Assembly (NCBI GenBank): GCA_903830655.1 | Contig: CAIKUQ010000068.1 | Location: 18,139 to 82,138 of the forward strand | Direction: 5' to 3' | Length of the DNA: 64,000 nucleotides | Origin: an uncultured Actinomycetes bacterium | Lineage (GTDB): Bacteria > Actinomycetota > Acidimicrobiia > Acidimicrobiales > RAAP-2 | Part shown: positions 43,000 through 52,959 of the stretch, in pieces | Layout of the letters: every line of letters starts with the position of its first letter | Numbering within the stretch: position 1 is the first letter of the stretch | Notes under the pieces: generated by a model | Databases searched by the model: none | What the model saw: only the letters and a program-made list of their open reading frames with translations | Told to the model about the DNA's origin: nothing | Position numbers and translations under genes: made by a program

Positions 43000-43739
43000 A
43001 GCTGTTTCCTCGGATGAGTGTAGAACTTGGCTTTGCGGAACGCCAAAACGACCGCTTCGCGGTAGATTCCTTCGGAGACGCGAAAGGTCTGTAGCGGGTA
43101 GAGCACGAGTGTTCGAAGCAAGTTCCACCGCGACAGCGGTACCCGGCGAAGGGTCATGCCCGCTCGAAAGACCTGACTCTCATCTTTCAACACCGACACC
43201 GTAAAAGCCAACTTCTCGGTGGGACTAGTGAGTCGAAATCTGTAGGCCAGGTCCATTGGCAAGAAGGGTGATACGTGAAGCGCCTTTGGCTGCAGTGGTA
43301 AATCCGCGAACCCATCGCGGGTATCAATGACGTAATTGTGATTCTCTCCCCACGGCGTGTTGCTGACCGAGGCGACGACCGCCTCAAGGGTGGTTTCATC
43401 TCGGGCGAAGCAGTAATACACCACAATCGGGTTAAAGAGCCAACCCCACGTGCGGTGGTGCCCCAACATCGCAACGGGACCAGCCGTCTCAAAGCCGGCT
43501 TCAGTTTTGACAAACGCACGAACCGCGTCAGCCAGGGGTACATCGGGATCGCCAAAAAAATCTTTGCGGCTCCAGCGAATAGGTGTGCGAAAGCGCGAGC
43601 TCCAGAGCGGCCACAGCTTTAGGCTTTCGAGCTCGTCCAAAAAGAGCAGTGGCATCATGATGCGATTCGTAAAGGTACGAGCGGGCGACTGGGTTCGCAC
43701 GTGACTTACCCTTCCGACGTAAAGTGCCGACCTAGTCAA
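42996..43739 (-). CDS. DUF1365 family protein
   Basis: 247 aa, TTG start overlapping the FAD gene by 8 bp. Family hallmarks are the ALYVGRVSHVRTQSPARTF start, HHRTWGWLFNPIVVYYCF and VSNTPWGENHNYV segments. DUF1365 proteins accompany Cfa-like methyltransferases and an FAD oxidoreductase, so it is probably a lipid-modification partner; the reaction is not known. Confidence 0.88.
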   Translation of the reverse strand: MTRSALYVGRVSHVRTQSPARTFTNRIMMPLLFLDELESLKLWPLWSSRFRTPIRWSRKDFFGDPDVPLADAVRAFVKTEAGFETAGPVAMLGHHRTWGWLFNPIVVYYCFARDETTLEAVVASVSNTPWGENHNYVIDTRDGFADLPLQPKALHVSPFLPMDLAYRFRLTSPTEKLAFTVSVLKDESQVFRAGMTLRRVPLSRWNLLRTLVLYPLQTFRVSEGIYREAVVLAFRKAKFYTHPRKQL

Positions 43740-45012
43740 GTGGCGTTTCTTTCGAGATCAACTTATTGGCGACGCGATAGGCGCTCGCCGCCCCATCTTC
43801 ATGAAAGCCAAATCCCCAATAGGCCCCGAGAAAGTGGGTGCGAGAGAGACCATCAATTTCGGAGTGACGTTTCTGGGCGCGAAAGGCCTTCTCGTCGTAC
43901 ACCGGGTGGGTGTAACGCATCTCCGCAAGTACCTTCTTGGGATCGACGTGCTCTTTCGCATTCAGGGTCACGCAAAGGTCGACGGAACTTTCAATTCGCT
44001 GCAGCTTGTTGGCGTAGTAGGTCAAGGTCGCCGCGGTGGCGTCGTCGCCATAGGACAGATAGTTCCAGCTCGCGCGGGCTAGCTCGCGGGTGGGCAGAAG
44101 TGAAGTGTCCGTGTGCAATTGCACGAGGTTGTCCTGGAAGGGGAAGCACCCCAAGATTTCTTTTTCCAACTCGCTGGCGTCTACGAGCATGGCGAGTGCG
44201 GTATCGGCGTGAGTGGCCAAGAGAACGCGGTCAAAAACCTGGGGCGCGGAAAAGGTGGGCGACTGCAACTCGACTCCAGTCGCGGTGCGCGTGATCGTTG
44301 TGATGACAGTGTCACAGCGAACTGGGTTCTTCAAGCGAGAGGTGATGGCGCGCACGTAGGTCGCCGACCCGCCAGTGACGGTGCGCCATTGGGGCCGATT
44401 ACCAAGCGAGAGAAGTCCATGGTTATGGAAAAACTGAGCTAGTGGACCAGCGGGAAAGGCATCGAAGGTCTGCGGATTAGCTGACCAAATCGAAGAACCC
44501 ATCGGGATTAGATAGTTAGTAATGAAAGGTTTGCCGAATCGCTTTTCCTTGAGGAATTCTGCGACGGACAGAGAAAGGTCCTCTTGGGCCAAGAGTTTCT
44601 TGGCCGCCCGATTGAAACGAAGAATATCGATCAGCATTCGCCAGAATTTTGGGCGCAACATATTGCTCCGAGTGGCAAAGAGGGCATTGAGGCTAGTTCC
44701 GGCATACTCATTGCCGCTCGGGCGATCGACAACACTGAAGGTCATTTCGCTCTCTTGGGTAGTGACATTGAGTTCTTCTAGCAGAGCACTGAAATAGGGG
44801 TAGTTTCGATCGTTGTAAACGATAAAACCGGTATCCACGTGCACCGTTTGGTCATCCAGGTGCACCTCGTGGGTGTCGACATGGCCGCCAACATACGTAT
44901 TCGCCTCGAACAGCGTTACGTCATGGTGAGGGTCGAGTAGATAGGCGGCGACGAGTCCCGAAACCCCTGAACCCACCACAGCGATTCGTTCTCGTTTTGC
45001 GCTAGAGGGCAT
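43732..45012 (-). CDS. FAD-dependent oxidoreductase of the Cfa cluster
   Basis: 426 aa. The N-terminal GSGVSGLVAAYLL is the FAD-binding Rossmann motif of the amine oxidase superfamily, followed by GGHVDTHEV and FIVYNDRNYPYF, seen in the oxidoreductase paired with DUF1365 and Cfa. It probably reduces or modifies the intermediate of lipid methylation, by analogy only. A leaderless -10-like TAGCCT lies 6 nt before the ATG. It is divergent from the SRPBCC-SDR genes. Confidence 0.88.
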   Translation of the reverse strand: MPSSAKRERIAVVGSGVSGLVAAYLLDPHHDVTLFEANTYVGGHVDTHEVHLDDQTVHVDTGFIVYNDRNYPYFSALLEELNVTTQESEMTFSVVDRPSGNEYAGTSLNALFATRSNMLRPKFWRMLIDILRFNRAAKKLLAQEDLSLSVAEFLKEKRFGKPFITNYLIPMGSSIWSANPQTFDAFPAGPLAQFFHNHGLLSLGNRPQWRTVTGGSATYVRAITSRLKNPVRCDTVITTITRTATGVELQSPTFSAPQVFDRVLLATHADTALAMLVDASELEKEILGCFPFQDNLVQLHTDTSLLPTRELARASWNYLSYGDDATAATLTYYANKLQRIESSVDLCVTLNAKEHVDPKKVLAEMRYTHPVYDEKAFRAQKRHSEIDGLSRTHFLGAYWGFGFHEDGAASAYRVANKLISKETPLD

Positions 45013-45018
45013 CGCTCT

Positions 45019-45024
45019 AGGCTA
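45019..45024 (-). promoter_or_regulatory. Divergent promoter region: -10 of the FAD gene
   Basis: TAGCCT on the minus strand ends 6 nt before ATG 45012. It lies within the near-palindrome CTAGGCTAG, which also gives TAGGCT on the plus strand 29 nt before ATG 45059, so both directions may share this site. Confidence 0.4.
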
Positions 45025-45058
45025 GTGGTACAGAGAATTTTCCCCTTTAGGAGCCCCG

Positions 45059-45499
45059 ATGCCACGCTATGTTGTCACCCTTTCTTCACGCCAACCACTC
45101 GATCAAGTCTTCGCCCGCATGGCCGATTTTACGAATGCCCAGGATTGGGACCCCGGTGTCATTAAGTCACTGAAGGCCAGCGAGGGGGCTGTCGGTACCG
45201 GTTCGGCCTTCTTGTTAACGGTCCCGGCAGCAGGCACGTATATGGAACTCAAGTACGTCATTACTGAGTTTGAGCCCAATAGTTTGGTGACCTTGCAAGC
45301 ACTCACTCCACGCCTCGAGTCACTAGACCGATTGAGCTTTGTCTCTACGGCTACTGGTTGCGAGATGACCTACGACGCAACACTCCGATTTAGGGGAATT
45401 GCCATTTTGGCAACACCACTTCTAGCCCTAAGTTTCCGCAAGATTGGTGATCGAGCACGCGATTCGCTGAAGCGATATCTTGACGCCGACTTGAAGTAA
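45059..45499 (+). CDS. SRPBCC-family protein
   Basis: 146 aa with AGGAG 4-5 nt upstream. The START/Bet v1-like hydrophobic-pocket fold is indicated by the N-terminal strand (RYVVTLSSRQPLDQVFARMADF) and the DWDPGVIKSL segment, with a C-terminal helix. Such proteins bind or carry hydrophobic ligands. It overlaps the SDR (TAATG) and sits opposite the Cfa set, so a lipid role is inferred. Confidence 0.8.
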   Translation: MPRYVVTLSSRQPLDQVFARMADFTNAQDWDPGVIKSLKASEGAVGTGSAFLLTVPAAGTYMELKYVITEFEPNSLVTLQALTPRLESLDRLSFVSTATGCEMTYDATLRFRGIAILATPLLALSFRKIGDRARDSLKRYLDADLK

Positions 45500-46464
45500 T
45501 GAGCCTCGCTGCTGCTGTCGATGAGGCACTCGAAAAGAGTGTCGTTGGCAGCTTTTCCAAGGTCGGCATTCTCGCGCGAGCACGCCTTTGGCGTTGGTCA
45601 CCGCTAGACCTTGAGCCCTTGCGGGGTGAAATCGCTTTGGTCACGGGAGCGAGTTCAGGTATTGGGCTCTACCTCGCCGAGCAACTTGTTGCGGCGGGCT
45701 GTGACGTGCGGCTACTCGTTCGTAGTAGAGCCAAAACTGAAAATACAGTCAAAGGGTGGCCAGCAAAGTATCCCTCGGGCACCTGGAGAATCCATGAGGT
45801 TGACACCAGTGACTTGAGTTCAATTAAACGATTTGCGAACGAGATTGCTCCGGAGAAATCAATCTCTTTGCTGGTGCATAATGCGGGGGCCATCACACCG
45901 GCCTATTCAGTAAATGCCGACGGCATCGAGATGACGGCAGCCGCGCAGCTGGTGGGCCCCTATTTGCTCACGGTGTTGCTAAAACAACAACTGCAAGCTG
46001 GCCAGGGGCGAGTGCTCTGGATGGCGTCGGGTGGTTTGTACAGCGAATCATTGGATCTGCAGTGGCTCAAGCAGCCCGACCTCAACTACCGGGGGGTTGC
46101 GGCCTACGCAAAAATCAAGCGCGCTCAGTTGAGTTTGATGGCCGAGCTAGCACCGGACTTGGCTCACGAGGGCATCATGACGGCGGCGCTCCATCCAGGC
46201 TGGGTTGACACCCCGGGACTTCGCCAGAGCCTGCCGGTCTTTGGCTTGGTTATGCGCCCCTGGCTGCGCTCGCTGGCTCAAGGAATCGATACGGCGTTGT
46301 GGTTAGCCACCGCGCCAAGTGACGAAATTGAAGTTGGCGAGTTCTGGTTCGACCGGCGCGTGCGCTCTTTCTATAAGACCAAGTCTAGTAGGGCCAGTGA
46401 CACGCCCGAAAGTCGCAAGCAACTCGTTCAATGGTGTGTCGATGCGTCCGCGAAATATTTCTAG
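45499..46464 (+). CDS. Short-chain dehydrogenase/reductase
   Basis: 321 aa, overlapping the SRPBCC stop. The TGASSGIG NAD(P)-binding motif is near residue 54, NAG and the catalytic YxxxK (YAKIK) are present. An N-terminal helical extension of about 45 residues precedes the Rossmann fold, as in DHRS12-like SDRs. Substrate unknown; SDRs occur near DUF1365/Cfa genes in other bacteria. Confidence 0.85.
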   Translation: MSLAAAVDEALEKSVVGSFSKVGILARARLWRWSPLDLEPLRGEIALVTGASSGIGLYLAEQLVAAGCDVRLLVRSRAKTENTVKGWPAKYPSGTWRIHEVDTSDLSSIKRFANEIAPEKSISLLVHNAGAITPAYSVNADGIEMTAAAQLVGPYLLTVLLKQQLQAGQGRVLWMASGGLYSESLDLQWLKQPDLNYRGVAAYAKIKRAQLSLMAELAPDLAHEGIMTAALHPGWVDTPGLRQSLPVFGLVMRPWLRSLAQGIDTALWLATAPSDEIEVGEFWFDRRVRSFYKTKSSRASDTPESRKQLVQWCVDASAKYF

Positions 46465-46467
46465 GAT
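46462..46467 (+). promoter_or_regulatory. Candidate -10 element of the SDR-DUF2867 gene
   Basis: TAGGAT ends 6 nt before GTG 46474, favouring that start over GTG 46471. Confidence 0.4.
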
Positions 46468-46473
46468 TAAGTG

Positions 46474-47925
46474 GTGAGCAAGAAACTTCAAGTACTGATG
46501 ACCGGGGCTACCGGTTACGTCGGGGGACGACTTGTTCCCGAGCTACTGTCTCGGGGCATCGCCGTACGCTGCTTGGTCCGCACCCCAGCGAAGATCTCGG
46601 TAGCGCCTTGGCGAAACGAGGTGGAAATTGTTCCTGGTGACTTGAGCGGGCCACTCGATACTGCTCTACGGGGAATCGATGTCGCGGTCTACTTGGTCCA
46701 CGGTATTGGCGATGGACCTGATTGGGCCGCCCAAGAGACGCGTGACGCTGAACACTTCCGCACCGCTTGTGAAGTAGCGGGCGTAAAACGAATTGTCTAT
46801 CTCGGCGGCATGGGCGATGATAAATCCGATCTCTCGGTGCACCTTCGCAGTCGCCACGCCGTCGGAGAGGTCTTGGCGGCTGGCCCAATTCCGGTTTTAG
46901 AATTGCGCGCGGCGGTAATCATTGGTTCTGGCTCGGCCAGCTTTGAGATGCTGCGCTACCTAGTCGAGGTACTTCCGGTCATGGTTACTCCCAAGTGGGT
47001 GAAGACCAGATCGCAACCAATCGCCATCTCGGACGTACTGCATTACATGGTCGAAGCGATAACTGCAGATTCGGTTTCCGCGGGGGTCTACGAAATTGGC
47101 GGACCTGATGTAGTGAGTTACGCCGAATTGATGTCGCTCTACGCGCAAGAGGCGGGACTAGCTAAACGTCGCCTTATTCCCGTGCCGGTTCTCACCCCGA
47201 GGCTTTCGAGTCACTGGGTGGGAATCGTGACTCCGGTACCGGCCTCGCTAGCTCGCCCCTTGATTGAATCGCTGGTTAATGAAGTGATTGTTCATGACGA
47301 TAAAGCGGTAAAGGCCTTTGGTGCGCCACAGCGCTCACTACGCGAAGCAATTCATCTGGCTCTGGGTCGATCTCAGAGCAATGACGTTCCCACCACCTTC
47401 AGTGATGCGGACTTACAGGTGTTTCGCCCTTACGCCACCGATCCTCGTTGGGCGGGTGGTACGGAACTCAGTGATCTACGGCAACGAGACTCACAAGCGA
47501 GTCCCCAAACTCTGTACGACACGGTGTCACGTATTGGCGGAACCAAAGGTTGGTACTCGGGCGGTTGGCTTTGGTATCTGCGAGGTGCCCTCGACCGCAT
47601 CTGGGGTGGACCTGGTCTACGTCGTGGTCGCCGCGACCCAGACGTACTGCGAGTGGGAGACTTTGTCGATTTCTGGCGGGTCACTGAAGCGAATTCGCCA
47701 TCCAAGGTCGTACTCCACGCCGAGATGCGACTACCGGGTGACGCCTGGCTCGAATGGGAGATTACCCCGGAGGGCACTGGATCGCACATCGTCCAACGAG
47801 CGCGCTACAACCCCCGCGGACTATTTGGCCGCGTTTATTGGTACAGCGTTATGCCCTTTCACTTCTTTGTTTTCCCTGGCATGCTCAAGGGCATCGTCGC
47901 AGACGCTGAACTGGTCAAAAAATAG
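46474..47925 (+). CDS. NAD(P)-binding atypical SDR with DUF2867 domain
   Basis: 483 aa from GTG 46474. The N-terminal half is an extended/atypical SDR (TGATGYVGGRLVPELLSRG, VYLGGMG). The C-terminal half of about 190 residues is DUF2867 (WYSGGWLWYLRGALDRIWGG..., VGDFVDFWRV, YWYSVMPFHFFVFPGM). This fusion is found in actinobacteria and proteobacteria with no known reaction. It follows the SDR by 9 bp and is convergent with putA. Confidence 0.85.
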   Translation: MSKKLQVLMTGATGYVGGRLVPELLSRGIAVRCLVRTPAKISVAPWRNEVEIVPGDLSGPLDTALRGIDVAVYLVHGIGDGPDWAAQETRDAEHFRTACEVAGVKRIVYLGGMGDDKSDLSVHLRSRHAVGEVLAAGPIPVLELRAAVIIGSGSASFEMLRYLVEVLPVMVTPKWVKTRSQPIAISDVLHYMVEAITADSVSAGVYEIGGPDVVSYAELMSLYAQEAGLAKRRLIPVPVLTPRLSSHWVGIVTPVPASLARPLIESLVNEVIVHDDKAVKAFGAPQRSLREAIHLALGRSQSNDVPTTFSDADLQVFRPYATDPRWAGGTELSDLRQRDSQASPQTLYDTVSRIGGTKGWYSGGWLWYLRGALDRIWGGPGLRRGRRDPDVLRVGDFVDFWRVTEANSPSKVVLHAEMRLPGDAWLEWEITPEGTGSHIVQRARYNPRGLFGRVYWYSVMPFHFFVFPGMLKGIVADAELVKK

Positions 47926-47934
47926 TCTCGAGGC

Positions 47935-50900
47935 TTAAGGATTGTAGGAACGGGTCAAAGGTCGAAGGCCTTCGCATGTTGGGCGTGGACCAGCGTTGGC
48001 GTTGCCATAACGATGGTTGGTGATTGCCACAGATTGCTCCAAAAACCATCGGGGCGCTTCGACTTCACCACTCTGGGCAATCGGTCGAGTGTCAAGAGAG
48101 ATACCAAAAGCGAGAAGCTCTTGCTGGGGAGCAACCTCGTCGCTTAGCCATCGAACCCTACTGAATTCGTGGTGACGAGCAACAAGTTCACCGATGTCTT
48201 CGTGTCGGTAGGGAAGCGTGGTGTCAATGGGCGAGTCTGCACTAACCACAATCCGGAGACCGCAGTCATCTTGGAGAGACTCGATGAAGCGCAACCAACG
48301 TGAATCGGTTGATTGGTTGCAGCGCACCACAATGGGCTTAAGGGTGTACCGGTAACGCAAGAGGTTGCGCTCTACCCCTAAATTGCTTGGGTCAACAGCG
48401 ACTTTGCCCGACTCGGTCCACCAACTCCTAGAGCCTTCGAGTGCCGCCATAGCGTCAGTAAGCGGAGTCCAACTCCGCAAGGCGTTCACATAATTGGGCC
48501 CGCCCGCTTTGGCGGTTGGTCCAACGCTCGAACGCTTCCAACCTCCAAAGGGCTGGCGTCGAACGACGGCACCAGTGATGCCACGATTCACGTACAAATT
48601 GCCGGCTTCACAGTGTTCAATCCACCACGAACATTCGTCTTCATCCATCGAATGAAGTCCAGCCGTTAGGGCGTAGGGCGTGGCATTTTGCCATTCGAGA
48701 GCGGTCTTAAAATCGGGAGCGATCATGATTCCCAGTACCGGCCCGAACCATTCATTCTGGTGACTCCATGAGCCGGGTCTGACGCCAATTTTTATGCCGG
48801 GACGCCAGATGTTTCCGACTTCGTCGAGTTGCTTTGGTTCTAGGAGCCAACTCTCACCTTCGTCAAGGTTAAAAAGGGCCCGTTCTAAGTTGCCCTCGGG
48901 GGAGTGGATGAGAGGACCAACGACCGTTGCCGACTCCCAACCGCGCCCCACCGTGAGAGAATTTGTTGCGTCGACGAGTTGGCGAATGAAAAGTGGGTCA
49001 TCCAGCGCGCCCTGTTCGACAATGGCCAAGGAAGCGGCTGAGCATTTTTGCCCAGCGTGTGAGAACGCAGAAGAGAGCAAGTCCTTCACCGCGAGGTCAA
49101 TATCCGCACAGGCGCTAACCAAGATTGCGTTCTTTCCCGAGGTTTCGGCTAACAGTCGAAGGTTGCTCTTCCACGAAATGAAGAGTTGAGCGGTAGCGAA
49201 CGCTCCGGTCAAGACCACCGCGCTTACTCCGGCGTGAGTAATAAGTCGCTGCCCAATCTCGTCATCTCTAGTGGGCACAAAGTGGAGTGCAGATTTTGGC
49301 ACACCGCTATCCCAAAGCTGATTGACCAGGAGCCAAGCGGTGGCGACGGTTTCGGGGGCCGGCTTCAAGATCACCGAGTTGCCAGCGGCCAATGCCGCAC
49401 TCACACCACCACAGGTAATGGCGTAGGGGAAGTTCCAGGGCGGAATCACCGCGACCACGCCAAGTGCTTGCGAAGCAGAATCATCGGTGGCGAGAGAGGC
49501 GTAATAGGCGCAGAAGTCACTCGCCTCGCAAACTTCCGCTTCGCCTTCGAGAAACGTTTTTCCAGCGTCATAAGACATGGTGGCCAAGGCGCGGGGCGCC
49601 TCATCCATCATTCGTTGGGCGGCGATGAGGAGAATTTCGGCGCGCTTGATTGGTGAAGTGCCACTCCATTCATTCGCGCCCAGCGAAGCCTCACGGACGG
49701 CTTGGTCAACGAGCGCGGCAGAAGCAACGCTGTATCGGTACCACTCGTGATTCTCGGCACTCGGATCAAGACCAGAAACTTCGTCGTCGGAGCTAATTGC
49801 CTCGCCCGCAATCACGATTGGAATGTGAAGCATTCCTGCGCTCGCAATCGCGGAGAGTTCTGCACGATAGGCCTCAAGTACACCGGCACGGGTTGAATCT
49901 AAACTGCTGGCGTTTTCAAATTCTGAACCAACTCGAAAAGGCGGAACATGCCTGCGCGACTCAGTTGAAATTGTGTGTCGGCCCTTCAATGCTTGAAGAA
50001 AGCGCGCACGCTGCTCTTCGAAGACTGCGGGATCATGGTCAATGGTGAACGCGGCTCGAAGATAGTTTTCGGGCGCGGTGTTTTCATCGAGGCGCCGTAC
50101 GAGGTACGCCACCGCGGCACCGAAGTCCTCCGAGCGGGTGACCGGAGCGTAAAGCAGAACTCGCTGTCCGGATTTGGCAAGTAACAGCGCTTCGGCATTG
50201 GCCATACCTTCGAGCATTTCTAAGTCCATGGCACTTTGCACTGCGCGCTCAGCGGCCAAAGCTATTGCGAAGTTCTGATGGAAGAGGTTGTGACTCGCAA
50301 CACCAACCCTCAGAAACGCTGCATTTTCAGGACGAAGCGCCAGGTCCACCAGTCGTAAGTAACTGGCGTCGGTGTCCGCTTTGGATTCGTAGGGGGCGCC
50401 AGTCCAGCCGTGCATCGCGGCTTCGGTAGTTTCCATAGCTAGATTGGCGCCCTTAACTATCCGGACCTTCAGATCCGCACCGCCAGCCTCGACTCGCTTG
50501 CGCGCAAAAGTGACGAGTTCTTCGAACGCCGCGTGGCTCTCTGGGAGATACGCCTGGAGCACAATGCCCGCTGACGTTGTCAAAAAATCTGGCTCAGACA
50601 AAACGGTGAAGAAAACGTCCAGAGTCAGCCGGAGGTCTCGGAACTCTTCCATGTCCAAATTGATGAAGACTCCATGTTCGCGGGCGGCCAAATACAGTGT
50701 GCGGAGTTTTGGAATGATTCGCACTCGAGAACCCTCGGGGTCGGAGTTTGAAAGCTGCGAGACGATCGAAGAGACCTTCACCGATAGATAATTGACCTCG
50801 GGGCGCGACATCATCTCCACCACTTGGTCAAGTCGAGCGTTCGCCTCGCCTTCGCCCAAGACCGCTTCACCCAAGACGTTTATATTCAAAGAGAGAGCTT

Positions 50901-51339
50901 CGGAGGAGCGCTCTCGTAAGTGCGAGCGCAATGCCGCTTGGTCGGCATTGAGAATTAAATCTTTGGAAATCCCCCGCACTCGCCAGTGAACAGCATTGAT
51001 CACCAAAGAGGGGAGGAGGCGTGAGGTCACGCCGAGGAACTTCAAACCCACTGTATTGAATGGCCCAAAGCCTGCAATGCGTGCCTTGCCGGAGGCTTCG
51101 CGCAACAGCGCGCTCCCTCGCCTTTTGGAAGAAACCCGCATCACTTGGTCCGTCAAGGTGACCGTAACGTCCAGTGCCTTGGGGTCGTCAAAGAGGCGAG
51201 CAATTCGCTTCTGATTCGCTCGTTCGGTGCGATTACGCGATTTTCCTGCCAGTTCAATCATTGACTGGGTCGCAGTGACTACTCGAGCGCCAAGCAGGTC
51301 GATCCGCGGGTCCGTCTGCTGGTTGTTGAGGTCGACCAT
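47935..51339 (-). CDS. putA: Bifunctional proline dehydrogenase / P5C dehydrogenase PutA
   Basis: 1134 aa from ATG 51339; the open frame upstream covers tRNA-Pro and is not coding. The N-terminal PRODH barrel shows KVSSI, VRIVKGAN, GVASHN; the ALDH half shows IPPWNFPYAI, LAETSGKNA and catalytic Cys in SHAGQKCSA (about residue 765), and FGGWKRSS. It converts proline to glutamate via FAD and NAD. After the ALDH domain lies about 190 residues including a possible noncatalytic dimerisation region, typical of type B or shorter PutA proteins. No putP is nearby. Confidence 0.94.
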   Translation of the reverse strand: MVDLNNQQTDPRIDLLGARVVTATQSMIELAGKSRNRTERANQKRIARLFDDPKALDVTVTLTDQVMRVSSKRRGSALLREASGKARIAGFGPFNTVGLKFLGVTSRLLPSLVINAVHWRVRGISKDLILNADQAALRSHLRERSSEALSLNINVLGEAVLGEGEANARLDQVVEMMSRPEVNYLSVKVSSIVSQLSNSDPEGSRVRIIPKLRTLYLAAREHGVFINLDMEEFRDLRLTLDVFFTVLSEPDFLTTSAGIVLQAYLPESHAAFEELVTFARKRVEAGGADLKVRIVKGANLAMETTEAAMHGWTGAPYESKADTDASYLRLVDLALRPENAAFLRVGVASHNLFHQNFAIALAAERAVQSAMDLEMLEGMANAEALLLAKSGQRVLLYAPVTRSEDFGAAVAYLVRRLDENTAPENYLRAAFTIDHDPAVFEEQRARFLQALKGRHTISTESRRHVPPFRVGSEFENASSLDSTRAGVLEAYRAELSAIASAGMLHIPIVIAGEAISSDDEVSGLDPSAENHEWYRYSVASAALVDQAVREASLGANEWSGTSPIKRAEILLIAAQRMMDEAPRALATMSYDAGKTFLEGEAEVCEASDFCAYYASLATDDSASQALGVVAVIPPWNFPYAITCGGVSAALAAGNSVILKPAPETVATAWLLVNQLWDSGVPKSALHFVPTRDDEIGQRLITHAGVSAVVLTGAFATAQLFISWKSNLRLLAETSGKNAILVSACADIDLAVKDLLSSAFSHAGQKCSAASLAIVEQGALDDPLFIRQLVDATNSLTVGRGWESATVVGPLIHSPEGNLERALFNLDEGESWLLEPKQLDEVGNIWRPGIKIGVRPGSWSHQNEWFGPVLGIMIAPDFKTALEWQNATPYALTAGLHSMDEDECSWWIEHCEAGNLYVNRGITGAVVRRQPFGGWKRSSVGPTAKAGGPNYVNALRSWTPLTDAMAALEGSRSWWTESGKVAVDPSNLGVERNLLRYRYTLKPIVVRCNQSTDSRWLRFIESLQDDCGLRIVVSADSPIDTTLPYRHEDIGELVARHHEFSRVRWLSDEVAPQQELLAFGISLDTRPIAQSGEVEAPRWFLEQSVAITNHRYGNANAGPRPTCEGLRPLTRSYNP

Positions 51340-51379
51340 CAAGACGAGGATAGTTAAAAAACCATGGAAATGCCGTTGG

Positions 51380-51454
51380 TCGGGAAGGGGGGATTCGAAC
51401 CCCCGGCCTCCTGGTCCCAAACCAGGCGCGCTAACCAAGCTGCGCTACTTCCCG
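51380..51454 (-). tRNA. tRNA-Pro (anticodon TGG)
   Basis: Cloverleaf on the minus strand: acceptor CGGGAAG/CTTCCCG, discriminator A, anticodon stem CCTGG/CCAGG with loop TTTGGGA, T-arm GGGGG/CCCCC. CCA is not encoded. It lies in the gap between putA and tig, upstream of both. Confidence 0.95.
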
Positions 51455-51595
51455 AGGTATCTACAATGCCACAAATTCGAGATGCGCTTTTGCCCCCTCG
51501 AACAAGCAGCCAAGCAGAGCGTGGGTTACTTGCGCTGGTGAGCCGTCACATTCCCTAGCCGCGGGTCTAGCGACTACCTCTCAGTTTCCAACAAC

Positions 51596-51601
51596 TAGGC
51601 T
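51596..51601 (+). promoter_or_regulatory. Candidate -10 element of tig
   Basis: TAGGCT ends 10 nt before ATG 51612, so the leader would be absent or a few nt long; TTTTCCC follows, as before smc and the first MFS gene. Confidence 0.4.
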
Positions 51602-51611
51602 GTTTTCCCTT

Positions 51612-52949
51612 ATGCGTGCCACTACTGCCACCCTGCCCGACAACAAAGTAAAACTGACCGTCCAACTCGATGACGTCGAAATGAACACGGCCATCGACAA
51701 GGCCGTCGTGACCGTTGGTCGCCAGGTCAGCATTAAGGGGTTCCGCAAGGGCAAAGTCCCTCGAAACGTACTCGTAGCGCACTTGGGTGGACCCGGTGCA
51801 CTTCGGGGTGAAGCGATTCGCGAATCGATGCCTGACTTTTATGCACACGCTGTTGTCGAAGCGGGTATCGACCCGATCGGTCAGCCCGATATCGACATCA
51901 CCGGTGGTGAAGAAGAGGGAAACCTCACCTTCGAATGCACTGTAGAAATTCGCCCTGAGGTGAAGGTCTCTGGTTACCAAAAGCTGCGCGTAACGTTGCC
52001 TTCGCCGATGGTCACTCCCGATGAGGTTGACGCGCAGATCAATCGCTACCTAGAGACCGATGCAGTGCTGAAGGATGTTGAGCGCCCCATCGTTACTGGG
52101 GACATGGTGACCTTGGACGTAAAGGCCGAGCAAGTCGGCATCGAAGGCGTAGAGCCCTTCGAAGTTTCTGACTTTATGTACGCCGTAGGGTCGAACTCCC
52201 TCGCCCCCGAGACTGATGGACTTATCGTGGGCATGAAAGCGGGCGAAGAGCTCAGTTTCGCCTCCACTCAGCCCGGCGGGCTTCAGGTTTCCTACGTCAT
52301 TCAAATCAAGGCCGTCAAGGAGCGCGAGCTCCCAGCGTTGGATGATGAATGGGTGAAAGACAACACTGAGTGGACAACCGTTGAAGAGATGCGTACCACC
52401 ATTCAAGACCAGATGCAGCGCATGCGCGTTATGGAGGCCCAGATGGGCAAGCGTGAGGCTATCTCCAGTGCGGTCGCAGAGCTAGTCACCGAGAACGAGT
52501 GCCCCGCAGCCCTACTCGACGCGGAAACCAATGAACGTCTGCACGACCTTGGACACCGTTTGTCGAATCAGAATTTCACCATCGAAACGTTCCTGCAAGC
52601 GACGGGCCAAACTGCCGAGCAGCTCATCGAGGTGTTTCGCGCCGATGCTCTGCGTGCAGTCCGTTCTGACCTGGCTCTACGCGCCATCGTGAAGGCCGAG
52701 AAGTTGGAAGCGAGCGCCGACGAGATTGAAGAGGAGCTCGCCAAGACCGCTCTTTCGATGGAGGTGAAGACTGAGGTCCTGCGCACCAACCTCTACGACT
52801 CCGGTCGCCAAGTCTCCTTCCAGGCTGAAGTAGCCAAGATGAAGGCTCAGAAGTGGCTCGAAGAGCGGGTGGTCTACGTAGACCCCGAAGGTGTCGAAAT
52901 CAACAAGGATTTGCTAGAAGCGGATCAAACTGCCGGAGCAGACCTCTAA
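51612..52949 (+). CDS. tig: Trigger factor
   Basis: 445 aa. It is a ribosome-associated chaperone and peptidyl-prolyl isomerase. The ribosome-docking loop GFRKGKVP lies at residues 43-50. The PPIase domain (about 150-240) and the C-terminal helical chaperone domain follow. The stop is 2 bp before the clpP region. Confidence 0.96.
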   Translation: MRATTATLPDNKVKLTVQLDDVEMNTAIDKAVVTVGRQVSIKGFRKGKVPRNVLVAHLGGPGALRGEAIRESMPDFYAHAVVEAGIDPIGQPDIDITGGEEEGNLTFECTVEIRPEVKVSGYQKLRVTLPSPMVTPDEVDAQINRYLETDAVLKDVERPIVTGDMVTLDVKAEQVGIEGVEPFEVSDFMYAVGSNSLAPETDGLIVGMKAGEELSFASTQPGGLQVSYVIQIKAVKERELPALDDEWVKDNTEWTTVEEMRTTIQDQMQRMRVMEAQMGKREAISSAVAELVTENECPAALLDAETNERLHDLGHRLSNQNFTIETFLQATGQTAEQLIEVFRADALRAVRSDLALRAIVKAEKLEASADEIEEELAKTALSMEVKTEVLRTNLYDSGRQVSFQAEVAKMKAQKWLEERVVYVDPEGVEINKDLLEADQTAGADL

Positions 52950-52959
52950 GGTGGAATTC

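Noticed and set aside
43701..44294. 197-aa plus-strand frame opposite the FAD gene
   Set aside because: It is antisense to a well-supported oxidoreductase and its composition is Arg/Ser/Pro-rich.
51340..51438. Upstream extension of putA
   Set aside because: The extra frame runs through tRNA-Pro; the ATG at 51339 gives the normal PutA N-terminus.
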